9,343 nucleotides of DNA. It comes from Candidatus Sulfopaludibacter sp. SbA3 (GTDB lineage: Bacteria > Acidobacteriota > Vicinamibacteria > Vicinamibacterales > UBA2999). This document shows, in pieces, positions 1-6,622 of the stretch; within the stretch, counting starts at the first letter, position 1, and every line of letters begins with the position of its first letter. The translations under genes were made by a program, and so were the position numbers. The DNA lies in assembly GCA_945866285.1 (NCBI GenBank), contig CAMBHC010000079.1, positions 1-9,343 on the forward strand, given 5' to 3'. A model generated the notes under the pieces. The model worked only from the letters and a program-made list of their open reading frames with translations. It had not been told where the DNA came from and did no database searches.

Positions 1-192
1 TCACAGCCGCAGATTCCGCTCTGTTTACAGCCGCAGATACCGCGCCGTTCACAGCCGCAGATTCCGCTCTGTTTACAGCCGCAGATACCACGCCGCCCAC
101 AGCCGCAGATTCCGCTCTGTCTACAGTCGCAGATACCACGCCGTTCACAGCCGCAGATTCCCCACTGCTCACAGCCGACGATTGCCGTTGCC
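1..192. repeat. 24-bp tandem repeat array (eight units)
   Basis: Eight contiguous 24-bp units start at 1, 25, 49, 73, 97, 121, 145 and 169. Each has a core like CACAGCCGCAGAT. Two unit types alternate (ending near CCGCTCTGT or near CCRCGCCGT), so the array also has a 48-bp period. The last two units, next to unique sequence, are the most diverged, as is common at an array edge. The unit length is a multiple of three and the minus-strand frame of the oxidase gene stays open through all units, encoding octapeptides such as ESAAVNGV and VSAAVNRA. There are no unique spacers, so this is a minisatellite and not a CRISPR. The array may continue left of the window. Confidence 0.95.
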
Positions 193-1837
193 ACTCAAGG
201 GTGCTCGCGTTCCACGGATTCTCGGCACACCGAGCCAACTTGCGGCTGCTGGTCCACAGATTCCAGAGGAACGGCAGTTGGAATACTCCGAGCAGGACGG
301 CGGCATAGGTCATGTGCGTCTGCCACATCAGCGTCGGCTGAGCCAGTGCGTAGCTCGCGCCGGCGTCATACAGCCGGCGGTTCACGCCCATCAGGCCGAC
401 CACGAACATCGGCATGAAGATCAGGTTCATGCAGATGAACGATCCCCAGAAATGCACCTTGCCGAGCCGCTCGTCGAGCATGCGGCCGGTGATGCGCGGG
501 AACCAGTGGTAGATGCCCGCGAACAGCGCGAACATCGTCCCCGGTGCGACCAGGTAGTGGAAGTGCGCGACCACGTAATAGGTATCGTGCAGCGAGACAT
601 CACTGGCCGCGAGACCGAGCGGGAGTCCGGTCAGGCCGCCGATACCGAACATCGGCAGGAATGCCAGTGCGAACAGCATCGGCGTGGTGAACCGAATCGA
701 CCCGCCCCACAGCGACATCACCAGCGACGAGATCAGGACCACCGACGGGATCGAGATGATCATCGTCGTGACCTGGAAGAACAGGCTGAGCGTCGTGCCC
801 ATGCCGCTCAGGAACATGTGATGGGCCCACACCACCATCGACATGCCGCCCATGAACAGCACCGACGCCACCATCATCCCGTAGCCCCAGAGCGGCCGCC
901 GCGCGTTGACGGTGATCACTTCGGCAACGATGCCCATGGCGGGCAGGATGAGGACGTAGACCTCCGGATGCGCAAGGAACCAGAACAGGTGCTGCCACAG
1001 CAGGGGATTGCCACCGCCCGTCGGTCCGAGCAGGGGTGCACCGCCGATCACCAGGCCGGTCGGCAGGAAGAAGCTGGTGCCGGCGACCCGGTCCATTAAC
1101 TGAAAAATCGCCGCCGCCTGCAGCGCCGGGAACGCCAGCAACAATAGGAGCGCGGTGACCAACTGCGACCAGACGAAGAACGGCAGCTTCATCCACGTCA
1201 TGCCTGGCGCGCGGCCCTGCACGATGGTCGCGATCATCGTGATGGCGCCCAGTGTGGACGACAGTCCGATCAGGAAGATGCCGACGAGCCAGAAGTTCTG
1301 TCCCGCCGAGGCCATCACCGCCAGCGGCACGTACGACGTCCAGCCCGAATTCGGCGCGCCGCCCTCGACGAAGAAACTCGCGAGCATAACCAGCCCGCCC
1401 GCCAGATACAGCCAGTAGCTGAGCGCGCTCACTCGCGGGAACGCGACCCCAGTCGCACCGATTTGCAGGGGGACGACATATGTGCCGAACGCCGACGCGG
1501 CCAGCGGGACGACCGCCAGGAACACCATCACCGAGCCGTGCATGGCGACGAGCTGGTTGTAGAACTCGGGCAGCATGATGCCGCCGGGCGCGTTGGCGTC
1601 GCCCAGCATGGGCACCAGCCACGCCGGCAGCGGCTGGCCGGGCCAGGCCAGTTGCCAGCGCATCAGGATCATCAGGAGGAACCCGACCAGGAGGAAGAAG
1701 AGGGCGGTCAGGCCATACTGCAGCCCCACCGTCTTGTGGTCGGTCCAGCGCACATAGGGATTGTAGCGGCTTGGAGGCTTGGGGACTTGGGGACCGAATT
1801 TCCAAGCCTCCAAGCCTCCAAGCCTCCAAGCCTCCAA
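1..1837 (-). CDS. coxA: Cytochrome c oxidase subunit I (heme-copper oxygen reductase, A-family-like), partial, repeat-encoded tail
   Basis: Catalytic subunit of an aerobic terminal oxidase that reduces O2 to water in the inner membrane. The open frame runs from 1852 to the left edge without a stop, so its C-terminus is not in the window. With a TTG start at 1837 as residue 1, the metal ligands are H100 (low-spin heme, in AMHGSV), H290 with E292 and Y294 (HPEVY; CuB ligand and cross-linking Tyr), H339-H340 (WAHHM; CuB), and H425 and H427 (VAHFHY; hemes). Many hydrophobic helices match the 12-helix core, which ends near TLEW at residue 549. Odd points: G130 lies where D-channel Asp132 (Rhodobacter numbering) is expected, L368 where K-channel Lys362 is expected, and at least 63 residues of octapeptide repeats follow TLEW. 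The start is uncertain: TTG 1837 and TTG 1813 lie inside an 8-bp repeat, while GTG 1753 would remove residues before the conserved WTDHK. There is no Shine-Dalgarno. No subunit II gene lies upstream; a divergent peptidase does. Confidence 0.93.
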   Translation of the reverse strand, partial: MEAWRLGGLEAWKFGPQVPKPPSRYNPYVRWTDHKTVGLQYGLTALFFLLVGFLLMILMRWQLAWPGQPLPAWLVPMLGDANAPGGIMLPEFYNQLVAMHGSVMVFLAVVPLAASAFGTYVVPLQIGATGVAFPRVSALSYWLYLAGGLVMLASFFVEGGAPNSGWTSYVPLAVMASAGQNFWLVGIFLIGLSSTLGAITMIATIVQGRAPGMTWMKLPFFVWSQLVTALLLLLAFPALQAAAIFQLMDRVAGTSFFLPTGLVIGGAPLLGPTGGGNPLLWQHLFWFLAHPEVYVLILPAMGIVAEVITVNARRPLWGYGMMVASVLFMGGMSMVVWAHHMFLSGMGTTLSLFFQVTTMIISIPSVVLISSLVMSLWGGSIRFTTPMLFALAFLPMFGIGGLTGLPLGLAASDVSLHDTYYVVAHFHYLVAPGTMFALFAGIYHWFPRITGRMLDERLGKVHFWGSFICMNLIFMPMFVVGLMGVNRRLYDAGASYALAQPTLMWQTHMTYAAVLLGVFQLPFLWNLWTSSRKLARCAENPWNASTLEWQRQSSAVSSGESAAVNGVVSATVDRAESAAVGGVVSAAVNRAESAAVNGAVSAAVNRAESAAV

Positions 1838-1840
1838 GCC
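1769..1840. repeat. 8-bp minisatellite TCCAAGCC x5 with an inverted copy
   Basis: Five perfect head-to-tail copies of TCCAAGCC occupy 1801-1840. The segment GCTTGGAGGCTTGG at 1769-1782 is the exact reverse complement of 1802-1815, so a 14-bp perfect stem with a 19-nt loop can form. A degenerate inverted copy (GGGGACTTGGGG) lies in the loop. The array fills most of the gap between the divergent oxidase and M61 genes and probably encodes the first residues of the oxidase. The unit is not a multiple of three, so gain or loss of one copy would shift any frame starting inside it. It resembles mobile or slippage-prone intergenic repeats; I cannot tell whether it recurs elsewhere in the genome. Confidence 0.92.
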
Positions 1841-1844
1841 CGCG

Positions 1845-1851
1845 TAGAATA
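1845..1851. promoter_or_regulatory. Putative bidirectional -10 element (TAGAATA / TATTCTA)
   Basis: On the plus strand TAGAAT (1845-1850) matches five of six bases of TATAAT and sits 10 nt before the ATG of the M61 gene. On the minus strand TATTCT (1851-1846) matches four of six and sits 8 nt before the TTG at 1837 that could start the oxidase. Both readings use the same seven base pairs. I see no convincing -35 box on either side, since the plus-strand -35 position falls in the TCCAAGCC repeat. The plus-strand promoter is the better supported of the two. Confidence 0.45.
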
Positions 1852-1860
1852 ATCAACACC

Positions 1861-3663
1861 ATGAGCCGTACTGCTCTCGCTGCCGTCTTGTGCGCGCTTG
1901 CGCTCACTGTTTCAACTTCCAGTTCGCTAAGCGCTCAAGCCGTCGAGCCCATCCGCTACACGCTGCGCTTTCCCGCGCCGCACACCCACTACGTCGAAGT
2001 GGAGGCGAGCATCCCGACCGCGGGCCGTCCCGACGTCGAAGTCTACATGGCGACGTGGACGCCCGGGTCGTACCTGATTCGCGAGTACGAGCGCAACGTC
2101 GAGGCCGTGACGGCCAGCAACGGCACCACCGCGCTGGCGGTGGAGAAGTCGCGCAAGAATCGCTGGAAGATCACGACTGGCGGCGCGCGGACCATCACGC
2201 TGCGCTACAAGGTCTACAGCCGCGAGATGACCGTCCGCAATAACTGGATCGACGCCGGCTTCGCCATGCTGAACGGCGCACCCACGTTCGTGACACTGCC
2301 CGATGGCGGCAAGCGGCCGCACGAAGTGAAAGTAGAGTTGCCGGCGGCCTGGAAGGGCGTGCAGACGCCGCTGATGCCGGTGGCCGGCGCCGCCAACACC
2401 TTCCGCGCCGACGACTTCGACACGCTGGTCGACAGCCCCATCATCATCGGCAACCCGGTCGTCCGCGAGTTCACGGTGGATGGCAAGAAGCACGCGCTCG
2501 TGCTTGAAGGCGATCCGTCGTTGTTTGACGCCGACCGTGCCGCGGCCGACGTGAAGAAGATCGTCGAGGCCGGCCGCAACGTCATGGGCCCGCTGCCGTA
2601 TCCCCACTACTACTTCCTGAACATGGTCACCGAATCCGGTGGCGGCCTCGAGCACAAGAACAGCTTCCTCGGCATGTCGGGCCGCTTCACCACCCGCACG
2701 CACCGTTCCTACATGGGATGGCTCGGCCTGATCGCGCACGAGTACTTCCACAACTGGAACGTGAAGCGGCTGCGTCCAGTGGAGCTCGGCCCCTTCGATT
2801 ACGAGAACGAGAACTACGTGAAGATGCTGTGGGTGGCCGAAGGCTTCACCGACTACTACGGCGACGTGCTGCCGCGTCGCGCCGGCATTGCCACGCGCGA
2901 GGAGTTCCTCGACGGTATTTCGAATCAGATCGAGGCTGTGCAGACCACGCCAGGCCGCCTGGTCACGCCCGTGAACATGTCGTCGTACGACACCTGGATT
3001 AAGCAGTACCGTCCCGACGAAAACACCGCCAACACCAGCATCAACTACTACCCCAAGGGCGCGGTGATCGCGTTCCTGCTCGACGCCAAGATTCGCAAGT
3101 CAAGCAACGAGGCGCGCACGCTTGACACCGGCATGCAGTGGGCGATGCAGCGCTACTCGGGTGAGAAGGGCTACACGCCGACGCAGTTCTACGACGTGAT
3201 GAGCGAAGCCGCCGGCACGGACCTGAAGGGCTGGTTTGCCAAGGCCGCCGAGTCGACCGACGAACTCGACTACACCGAGGCGCTCGACTACTTCGGCCTG
3301 CGGTTTCGTCCGACCGATCCGCGTGGTGCGCGCGCATTCGTCGGCAGTGGCACCCGCAACGACAGCGGCCGGCTCGTGGTCACGTCCGTTCGCCGCGGCA
3401 CGCCGGCCATCGAGGCCGGGCTCAACGTGGACGATGAAATCCTCGCGATTGATGACGTGCGCGTGCGGGCCGATGGCCTGGCGGCACGGCTCGATCAATA
3501 CAAGCCGGGCGACAAGATCTCGGTGCTCGTGGCCCGCCGCGACAAACTGACGAAGATCGACGTGACGCTCGGCGCCGAACCCGGTCGCGCGTGGCGCCTC
3601 GAGGTGTCTCCGACCGCAACGGCGGAACAGAAGACCCGGCTCACCGCCTGGATCGGCCAGTAA
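1861..3663 (+). CDS. M61 family metallopeptidase (glycyl aminopeptidase-like) with C-terminal PDZ domain
   Basis: A 600-residue exported zinc aminopeptidase of the M61 family, whose characterised members remove N-terminal Gly or Ala. Residues 1 to about 27 form a Sec signal peptide (a Leu/Ala-rich core ending in SAQA). An N-terminal beta-rich M61 domain follows. The gluzincin motif HEYFH is at 293-297 (zinc ligands H293 and H297, catalytic E294), followed by NWNVKR; the third ligand is E327 in WVAEGFTDYY, a typical M61 arrangement. A PDZ-like domain covers roughly 490-585 (RRGTPAIEAGL and DDEILAIDD are visible). All catalytic residues are intact. The start is ATG 1861 because it begins the signal peptide; an upstream in-frame ATG at 1771 would add 30 repeat-encoded residues. 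There is no Shine-Dalgarno, and a -10-like TAGAAT lies 10 nt upstream, suggesting a nearly leaderless mRNA. A hairpin follows the stop. Confidence 0.93.
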   Translation: MSRTALAAVLCALALTVSTSSSLSAQAVEPIRYTLRFPAPHTHYVEVEASIPTAGRPDVEVYMATWTPGSYLIREYERNVEAVTASNGTTALAVEKSRKNRWKITTGGARTITLRYKVYSREMTVRNNWIDAGFAMLNGAPTFVTLPDGGKRPHEVKVELPAAWKGVQTPLMPVAGAANTFRADDFDTLVDSPIIIGNPVVREFTVDGKKHALVLEGDPSLFDADRAAADVKKIVEAGRNVMGPLPYPHYYFLNMVTESGGGLEHKNSFLGMSGRFTTRTHRSYMGWLGLIAHEYFHNWNVKRLRPVELGPFDYENENYVKMLWVAEGFTDYYGDVLPRRAGIATREEFLDGISNQIEAVQTTPGRLVTPVNMSSYDTWIKQYRPDENTANTSINYYPKGAVIAFLLDAKIRKSSNEARTLDTGMQWAMQRYSGEKGYTPTQFYDVMSEAAGTDLKGWFAKAAESTDELDYTEALDYFGLRFRPTDPRGARAFVGSGTRNDSGRLVVTSVRRGTPAIEAGLNVDDEILAIDDVRVRADGLAARLDQYKPGDKISVLVARRDKLTKIDVTLGAEPGRAWRLEVSPTATAEQKTRLTAWIGQ

Positions 3664-3671
3664 TTTCGATA

Positions 3672-3716
3672 AACGGGCGCATTCCGGGCTGTTTTCGCGG
3701 CCCGGGGGCGCCCGTT
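3672..3716 (+). terminator. Strong hairpin after the M61 gene, possible terminator
   Basis: AACGGGCGC (3672-3680) pairs perfectly with GCGCCCGTT (3708-3716). Inside it CCGGGC (3684-3689) pairs with GCCCGG (3700-3705) around a 10-nt loop. The hairpin starts 8 nt after the M61 stop. No U-tract follows, so intrinsic termination is not assured; it may instead be an mRNA 3'-end stabiliser or attenuator. Confidence 0.5.
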
Positions 3717-3767
3717 CGCGCGCCCTCCCAACCTTTCTCGGGCAATCTCCGTCTATTCCACGTGGTC

Positions 3768-6332
3768 ATGCATTTCATGCGTTACGGCGTGCTCGCCGCC
3801 CTCGTGCTGTTCGTCCCGGCTCTCGTCACAGCGTCAGACGAGCGGCGTGTTCTCACGATGGCGATTGAGGCCATGGCCGTTCCGGCCCACGGCCCCATCC
3901 TGGTTGACGGCAAGCTAAACGAGGAAGTCTGGCAGCAGGCGCCGGTGATCAACGAGTTCGTTCAGCGCGAGCCGGCAGAGGGCCAGGCGCCCACCATGCG
4001 CACCCAGGCGCGGGTTGCCTACGACGCGGATGCGATCTACGTCGCCGTGCGGGCGTTTGATACCGATGCCGACAAGCTCGTGGGCATCCTGACGCGGCGC
4101 GACCAACGCTCGCCGTCCGACTGGATCCGCATTGTCGTCGACTCGTACTTCGATAAGCGATCCGCCTATGAGTTTGGCGTCAACCCGGTCGGCGTGAAGT
4201 CCGACCGCTATTATTTCAACGACGGCCAAAGCGACGAGAGCTGGGACGCGGTGTGGGATGTCGAGGTGGCAAGAGACGCCGACGGCTGGAGCGCCGAGTT
4301 CCGCATCCCGTTTTCGCAACTGCGCTTCAACGAGCTCGCGGGTGGCCCGGTGGGCTTCGCCGTGATTCGTGAAGTCGGCCGGCTGGCCGAGACCTCAAGC
4401 TGGCCCTTGCTGTCGCGCAACGCCAACGGCTTCGTGTCGCAGTTCGGCGAAATGCGCGGCCTGAAGATGTCGGGCAAGCAGAAGAAGTTCGAGTTGCTGC
4501 CCTACACGGTGGGCAAGCTCGACACGCAGACGGTTGCCGCGAACGATCCGCTCAACCCCGCGATCGATCCGGGCGCGACGGTCGGCCTCGACATGAAGTA
4601 CGCGGTCACACCGGGCCTGACGCTGACCGCCACGGCGAACCCCGACTTCGGCCAGGTCGAAGCCGACCCGGCGGTCGTCAACCTTGACGCCTTCGAGACG
4701 TTCTTCCCCGAGCGTCGCCCGTTCTTCGTGGAAGGCTCCGGCACCTTCCGCTTCAACATGGATTGCAACGACGGCAACTGCAGCGGCCTGTTCTACTCGC
4801 GCCGCATCGGCCGCGCGCCGCAGGGCTCCGCCGAGACGGCGAATAACGAATACTCGAAGGCGCCTGACGCGGCGACCATTATCGGCGCCGGCAAGCTGAC
4901 GGGCCGCCTGGCCGGGTTTTCGCTCGGCGCCTTGACCGCGGTCACCGCCCGCGAGGATGCGGCGATCACCGCGGAGGACAACCTGGACTACCGCAGCCAG
5001 ACCGTTGAGCCGCTGAGCAGTTACACGGTGCTGCGTGCCCGCAAGGAATACGCGAACCAGTCCTCCATTGGCATGATGACGACGGCGGCCGTTCGCCAGA
5101 CCGATGCCGACACGTCATTCCTGTCAGACACGGCGATGACCGCCGGCCTCGACTATGACATCCGCCTGTCGAAAATGTACAACCTCACCGGCTACTGGGC
5201 CGGCAGTCACATTGCCGGCAGCCCGGAGTCGATCTCCCGGCTCCAGCAGAACACCGTTCACGGCTTTCAGCGTCCCGACGCCGGCTACGTGGCGCTGGAT
5301 GCGAACGCCGAAACGCTGCGGGGGCATGCCGGGGCGCTGGCCTTCGGCAAGATCTCGGGCGAGCGCACGCGCTTCAGTTCGAACCTCGGCTACAAGAGCC
5401 CCGGCTTCGACAGCAACGACCTGGGCTTCATGCGCCGCGCCGACGAGAAGACGGTCAGCAACTGGTTCCAGTGGCGCAACTTCACGCCTGGCAAGTACGT
5501 GCGGACCCGCAACTTCAACCTGAGCCAGTACGCGGCCTGGAATTTCGGCGGCGATCGGTTGTATTCCGGTCTCAACCTCAACTCGCACTGGACCTTCGCG
5601 AATTTTTTCAGCATCGGCGGCGGCTACAACCTCGACGCCGCGCCGTTCCGCGATCGCAGCACCCGCGGCGGTCCTGGCGTGCTGGGCAATCCCGGCAACA
5701 GCGTGTGGTACTACGCCAATACCGACAATCGCAAGGCGCTGTCGTTCTATTACAACGGCGACTTCGGCGGCGACCGCTTCAACACCTCGCGACGGGGCTT
5801 CAGCCCGGGCTTCAACTGGCGCGCGACTTCGTCCATGTCGCTCAACATGGGCGTGCGCTACAGCATCAACAAAGACGATGCGCAGTGGGTAACGAACACC
5901 ACCCTGCCCAATGGCGCCGTGCGTTACGTCTTCGGCCGCATTGATCAGAAGACGGTGTCGATCAACACGCGCTTCAACTACACGTTGACGCCGACGCTGT
6001 CGCTGCAGGTCTATGCCGAGCCGTTCGTGTCGGCGGGTGAGTACACCAACTTCAAGGAACTGGTGGACGGCCGCGCCTCCCAGTACAGCGACCGCTATCG
6101 GGCCTACGCCTACACGGGCAACCCCAATTTCAACATCCGCTCGTTCCGGACGACGAACGTGCTGCGGTGGGAGTACAAGCCGGGTTCCGCGTTGTTCGTG
6201 GTGTGGCAGCAGGGCAAGCAGGACTACCAGAACTACGGCGACTTCAGCTTCAATCGCGACTTCGGCGGCGTGTTCTCGGCGCCGGCGCACAACGTGTTTC
6301 TCGTCAAGTTCAGCTACTGGCTGAACATGTAG
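3768..6332 (+). CDS. CBM9-like / DUF5916 outer-membrane beta-barrel protein
   Basis: An 854-residue exported protein. After a short signal peptide (MRYGVLAALV core, ending near VTAS), a carbohydrate-binding family 9-like domain spans about residues 40-230, opened by ILVDGKLNEEVW and including AYDADAIYVAVRAFD. The rest matches the DUF5916 architecture: the signature FETFFPERRPFFVEG is at 309-323, followed by a loop with two cysteines (DCNDGNC) and alternating aromatic/polar strands typical of a barrel. The C-terminus, FLVKFSYWLNM, resembles an outer-membrane beta-signal. The function of the family is not established; sugar or glycan binding at the cell surface is plausible from the CBM9-like fold. 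Start: ATG 3768 or ATG 3777, both just before the signal peptide; the longer frame to 3591 overlaps the M61 gene and is not credible. No Shine-Dalgarno is visible. It follows the M61 gene by 104 nt, with a hairpin between, so it may have its own promoter. Confidence 0.88.
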   Translation: MHFMRYGVLAALVLFVPALVTASDERRVLTMAIEAMAVPAHGPILVDGKLNEEVWQQAPVINEFVQREPAEGQAPTMRTQARVAYDADAIYVAVRAFDTDADKLVGILTRRDQRSPSDWIRIVVDSYFDKRSAYEFGVNPVGVKSDRYYFNDGQSDESWDAVWDVEVARDADGWSAEFRIPFSQLRFNELAGGPVGFAVIREVGRLAETSSWPLLSRNANGFVSQFGEMRGLKMSGKQKKFELLPYTVGKLDTQTVAANDPLNPAIDPGATVGLDMKYAVTPGLTLTATANPDFGQVEADPAVVNLDAFETFFPERRPFFVEGSGTFRFNMDCNDGNCSGLFYSRRIGRAPQGSAETANNEYSKAPDAATIIGAGKLTGRLAGFSLGALTAVTAREDAAITAEDNLDYRSQTVEPLSSYTVLRARKEYANQSSIGMMTTAAVRQTDADTSFLSDTAMTAGLDYDIRLSKMYNLTGYWAGSHIAGSPESISRLQQNTVHGFQRPDAGYVALDANAETLRGHAGALAFGKISGERTRFSSNLGYKSPGFDSNDLGFMRRADEKTVSNWFQWRNFTPGKYVRTRNFNLSQYAAWNFGGDRLYSGLNLNSHWTFANFFSIGGGYNLDAAPFRDRSTRGGPGVLGNPGNSVWYYANTDNRKALSFYYNGDFGGDRFNTSRRGFSPGFNWRATSSMSLNMGVRYSINKDDAQWVTNTTLPNGAVRYVFGRIDQKTVSINTRFNYTLTPTLSLQVYAEPFVSAGEYTNFKELVDGRASQYSDRYRAYAYTGNPNFNIRSFRTTNVLRWEYKPGSALFVVWQQGKQDYQNYGDFSFNRDFGGVFSAPAHNVFLVKFSYWLNM

Positions 6333-6346
6333 AACACCACCCGGAG

Positions 6347-6368
6347 GGCGACGGCTTCAGCCGTCGCC
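6347..6368 (+). terminator. Perfect 9-bp hairpin with TTCA loop after the DUF5916 gene
   Basis: GGCGACGGC (6347-6355) and GCCGTCGCC (6360-6368) are exact complements around the tetraloop TTCA. It begins 14 nt after the stop codon and lies before the hicAB promoter, so it can insulate the two units. No U-run follows. A dispersed palindromic (REP-like) element is an alternative that needs genome-wide counting. Confidence 0.55.
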
Positions 6369-6383
6369 AGTGCTCTCCCAAAC

Positions 6384-6402
6384 TAGTATCACTGTGATAC
6401 TA
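6384..6402 (+). promoter_or_regulatory. 19-bp perfect palindrome, putative HicB operator
   Basis: TAGTATCACTGTGATACTA consists of two 9-bp perfect inverted arms around a single T. It lies directly upstream of hicA and overlaps the probable -10 hexamer. It is strikingly AT-richer than its surroundings. HicB here carries a ribbon-helix-helix-like C-terminus, a fold that binds such palindromes as paired dimers, so autorepression by HicB or the HicAB complex is the natural reading. Confidence 0.8.
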
Positions 6403-6403
6403 T
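6398..6403 (+). promoter_or_regulatory. Probable -10 element of hicAB (TACTAT)
   Basis: TACTAT matches TATAAT at four of six positions, including the first T, second A and last T. Its end is 6 nt before the GTG start of hicA, so transcription would begin at or next to the start codon, giving a leaderless mRNA. No clear -35 hexamer is seen; the spot holds CTCCCAA. Five of the six bases lie inside the palindromic operator, so a bound repressor would block RNA polymerase. Confidence 0.5.
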
Positions 6404-6409
6404 TCCGCT

Positions 6410-6622
6410 GTGCCGCGGAAGCTTCGTGATCTCATCCACGAACTCGTGCGCGGGGGCTTCGTCGATCGCGGCGGCAAGGGCAGCCACCGGAACTTCCTGC
6501 ATCCGTCTGGCCAGCGGGTCACGCTCTCGGGCCGCCCGGGCGACGACGCGAAGCGGTATCAGGAACAGGAAGTGGCGCTACGTCTGGCCGCCGCCCGCGC
6601 GGCCAAGGAAGACAAGAAATGA
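6410..6622 (+). CDS. hicA: HicA family toxin (mRNA interferase)
   Basis: A 70-residue protein of the HicA/YcfA-like family, small dsRBD-fold ribonucleases that cleave mRNA to arrest growth until neutralised by HicB. The family pattern is visible: an N-terminal helix (KLRDLIHELVRGGFV), then the GSHRNF strand with the presumed catalytic His at residue 26, HPSG, and a C-terminal helix. The usual length is 60-80 residues. The start is GTG 6410, the only start in this frame before the conserved helix; no Shine-Dalgarno precedes it, consistent with leaderless translation. The stop overlaps the hicB start by 4 nt (ATGA), so the two are co-translated. The C-terminal tail (ARAAKEDKK) is charged. The catalytic His is intact, so the toxin is probably functional. 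Confidence 0.88.
   Translation: MPRKLRDLIHELVRGGFVDRGGKGSHRNFLHPSGQRVTLSGRPGDDAKRYQEQEVALRLAAARAAKEDKK

Noticed and set aside
1..192. CRISPR array
   Set aside because: Units are contiguous 24-bp copies with no unique spacers, and they are in frame with the oxidase gene.
182..1099. Plus-strand 305-residue open frame
   Set aside because: It is antisense to the oxidase core, rich in Arg/His/Gln, with no domain or signal; it is a shadow of the high-GC coding strand.
1801..1840. Mobile-element terminal repeat
   Set aside because: No transposase, target duplication or distant partner repeat is present; it is a local tandem array with a nearby inverted copy.
1771..1860. N-terminal extension of the M61 protein
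   Set aside because: The 30 extra residues are encoded by the TCCAAGCC repeat and precede a clear signal peptide starting at 1861.
600..1907. Minus-strand 435-residue open frame
   Set aside because: It is a different frame over the same oxidase region; the true frame (codons starting at positions equal to 1 modulo 3) carries HPEVY, WAHHM and VAHFHY.
5124..6290. Minus-strand 388-residue open frame
   Set aside because: Antisense shadow of the DUF5916 barrel; Val/Ala/Arg-rich without recognisable motifs.
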